Source: Perkinsus olseni
Taxonomy: Eukaryota; Perkinsozoa; Perkinsida; Perkinsidae
Assembly (NCBI GenBank): GCA_013115135.1
Contig: JABANP010000188.1
Span: 1-64,000 of the forward strand
Reading direction: 5' to 3'
DNA length: 64,000 bases
In this document: in pieces, positions 62,201-64,000 of the stretch
How positions within the stretch are numbered: the first letter of the stretch is position 1
Layout: every line of letters starts with the position of its first letter
The notes under the pieces: model-generated
Told to the model about the DNA's origin: nothing
What the model saw: the letters and a program-made list of their open reading frames with translations, nothing else
The model's database searches: none
Translations under genes and position numbers: made by a program

Positions 62201-63470
62201 TGAGCGCCTCGACAGTCCAACTTGATGTCGGACGAGGAGAGAATAGACTCCTTCAGATTTGGAGTGGACTCTCCTGAAAGGGAACCCATCCACCCCCCCC
62301 CCCTCCTCTGCTGGCTCCCACCTGTCAGCATGGACTCATTCACTACCGCTGAGGACCCGGCAAGTATCAGCATGTCCGCCGGCACCACCTGAAGAAGCTG
62401 ACGTCGACGAGCCCAGGGCGACCGCGAGGGGCTACCGGATTGTTAGTAGTCACGCAGACGATGTCTCCTGGTAGAAGTCGGCTGGAGGGGATGAACGTCC
62501 AGCGCCCTTCTCGAAGCACTGCGAGCTCGTAGATTGGGGGCTTGATCGAGCGTATCTCGGACATGTCTCTAATGCGCCGCTTTATCTGACAACGAGACTC
62601 GCTTTTGGCCGCTGAAAGCGAGGTGGGAGGCTGGGGTACCGTCATGATCTCCAGCATCACCAAGAGGATTATCGTCATCAGAGAGTAGTACCAGTAACTG
62701 CCATAAAACATGGACCACGTTGAGCTATTCTGCATCTTACAAGCTCAACCCGAAGATTCGATATACTACTAGACTTACTCATCGAACAGCCACAGTAGCC
62801 CGCATATCATTTGGAAGACAAAGAATGGGGCGGTTACGTGTTGCAGCAGCAGCTCCTGAAACTTGGGAACCTGAGTACGTCAGTTTGCCGGGATTGAACC
62901 GGGAACCTTTCGATTACGAACTCACAGGCAGATTAAGGGTATTGTCAAAGTAAGTGCCCTCCGCTTTAGCGATCTCCTCTTCTGACAATCCGCGACTGCT
63001 ACTATAGAAATCCAGTGTGTGGTCGACAGGGTATCTGATAAGCTCTAGGTCTCGGGTTCAATTCCCGGTCACGTCACAAAACTGTACTTTCTACGCCCAT
63101 CGAACGGAGTTCCGGAAGCCCGAATTTAGTGTCTGGTAGTACAAACGCGTAGCATGGCCCGAATCTGCCGTCCATCACTCATTATGGGAACGACCAACCA
63201 AATGCGGATATACGCGACGCTTCGAACCCATTACACGGCACCGGCAGCCGAATCGACGCGCATCCGAAACGGCAGTTCCGACGGTACTAATTCTTCTCCG
63301 AGAGGTGCAGTGAACCCGACCCGCCCGCTAGGCCATGTTACTACTTTGGTCGATGGAACGTGCCATCCTTGGGGTCAAGCAAGAGCTTCTTTCTCTGATA
63401 ATCAATCCAGACCTGGTCTCCATTCCGTCGTTGTATTGGACAAAGCAACGACTTCTCAGATGTGACCACT
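59266..63470 (-). CDS. P5A-type ATPase (ATP13A1/Spf1-like), 5' end unresolved
   Basis: Fourteen exons fit without a break: 63345-63470, 62926-63034, 62779-62870, 62436-62697, 62322-62388, 62119-62273, 61968-62073, 61803-61920, 61604-61760, 61447-61550, 61194-61321, 60803-61073, 60564-60761 and 59266-60511. Motifs in order: [42 protein letters not shown]; actuator MLTGES (split by an intron after LTG); [33 protein letters not shown] (P5A-type PPE in M4); phosphorylation loop [32 protein letters not shown]; hinge [29 protein letters not shown]; and C-terminal membrane helices. P5A pumps in the ER act as dislocases for mis-inserted transmembrane helices. Introns are mostly 41-55 nt. Confidence 0.92.
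62871..62925 (-). other. 55-nt ATPase intron carrying a sense tRNA B-box
   Basis: Donor GTGAGT, acceptor TACTCAG, joining NTLNLP to VPKFQEL. In the sense direction it contains GGTTCCCGGTTCAATCCC then GGCA, the same T-arm as in the 30588-30651 intron but in the opposite orientation to its host gene. Confidence 0.7.
63035..63344 (-). other. 310-nt ATPase intron ending in an antisense tRNA-like element
   Basis: Donor GTAGTA and acceptor TTATCAG join FHRPK to [10 protein letters not shown]. On the plus strand it carries CTCGGGTTCAATTCCCGGTC at about 63051-63070, a perfect B-box within a 5-bp T-arm, preceded by tRNA-like sequence. A second B-box-like GGTTCGAAGC is on the minus strand near 63213. 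A shorter splice (63035-63077, 43 nt) is possible, but the extra exon it creates does not resemble P5A pumps. Confidence 0.6.
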
Positions 63471-64000
63471 CTGCAGAAACAATCAGATTGGACCAGAAAG
63501 CAAGCACCAATCAGAGATCAAGCCCTGCGCGATTCCGCGCGAAATTTCTAGCACTGGCTGGGCGTCAATCTACGATACCATGCGATGATTCTATTGAGGA
63601 AGAACTCTGTCGTACTCTGTCTCTCACCATAAACAGTCGAGCGAAGCCGCGGCCAAACGGCAACACGAATGAGCGGAACTAGGATATTCGACAATTACTC
63701 GATGTCCCAGATGGTCTGTTGAAGAAGTAAAGCGAATCTATCACAACCTCGCCCATAATTACTTCACATGAGTGACCTCCGAAGTGTAGGACGGTAGGCG
63801 GGTGAAGGCTATGAGGCACCGAGCTGCTACCGACCAATGGCCCATAAGATGCAGCAACAGATGAGCTAGGCCACTGAGAACCTGGCAACGTCGGAGTCAT
63901 GGGAGTGCGGTCACTGGACTCGAAGCTGAACACTCGGACGCTTCTCGGAGCAACGACGAGCTATGCCCCGCTCGGTTCTAGAGTAATAGCGTTATAAAGA
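63471..64000. other. unresolved 5' region of the ATPase gene
   Basis: The ATPase needs one or more further N-terminal exons here. A minus-strand frame 63679-63933 (MFSFESSDRTPMTPTLPGSQ and on, Ser/Pro-rich) is open, but nothing ties it to the ATPase. Confidence 0.35.

Noticed and set aside
1..64000. Complete tRNA, 5S rRNA, spliced-leader RNA, CRISPR array, transposase or reverse transcriptase
   Set aside because: Looked for by eye on both strands; only tRNA-like fragments in introns were seen, and no open frame shows transposase or polymerase motifs.

Overview
The window reads as nuclear DNA of a compact-intron protist. The best guess is an alveolate of the Perkinsus type. This rests on many GT-AG introns of only 34-60 nt, nearly balanced base composition, ordinary eukaryotic housekeeping genes, and tandem families of small secreted proteins that I cannot assign to any known family. 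There is no rRNA, no convincing complete tRNA, no CRISPR array and no recognisable transposase. Species is inference, and I did not find the perkinsid spliced-leader sequence.

Layout. (1) 0.2-13.3 kb: a Pro/Ser/Gln-rich gene (eight exons, + strand) whose 3' end has been copied at least twice downstream. It is interleaved with a minus-strand array of five cysteine-rich secreted-protein genes with fixed spacing C-x10-CC-x8-C-x2-C-x12-CC-x13-C, and with a second small family (10.5-13.3 kb). (2) 13.3-21 kb: almost gene-free repeat land holding a segmental duplication, one minus-strand protein of unknown function and a small secreted Thr-rich protein. (3) 21-44 kb: dense multi-exon genes. These are a JMJD7-like JmjC oxygenase, a cyclic-nucleotide-binding protein, helical and RRM-like proteins, a LOTUS-domain protein, a TMEM42/DMT-like membrane protein, a 14-residue-repeat protein, thioredoxin, a SpoU-type RNA methyltransferase, a helical protein and an NCKX-type exchanger. 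(4) 44-58 kb: a second tandem array of six secreted proteins sharing an FPPNK-type N terminus, plus one 254-residue secreted protein. (5) 59-63.5 kb: a P5A-type ATPase with at least 14 exons.

Two signals go beyond annotation. First, the family-rich, gene-poor compartments are strewn with perfect inverted repeats that have a single-nucleotide centre, very often chained as X-n-X'-m-X. Comparison with paralogous copies shows that two of these chains are clean 14-nt insertions, which points to a local snap-back template-switch process. Second, in the gene-dense compartments several whole short introns carry the T-arm/B-box of a tRNA in either orientation, suggesting tRNA-derived intron gain. Both are inferences from reading by eye and need genome-wide counts.

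Exon joins below were fitted by hand: GT-AG, reading frame kept, family motifs kept. For the P5A ATPase, thioredoxin, SpoU enzyme and the first gene, every listed junction keeps frame exactly.
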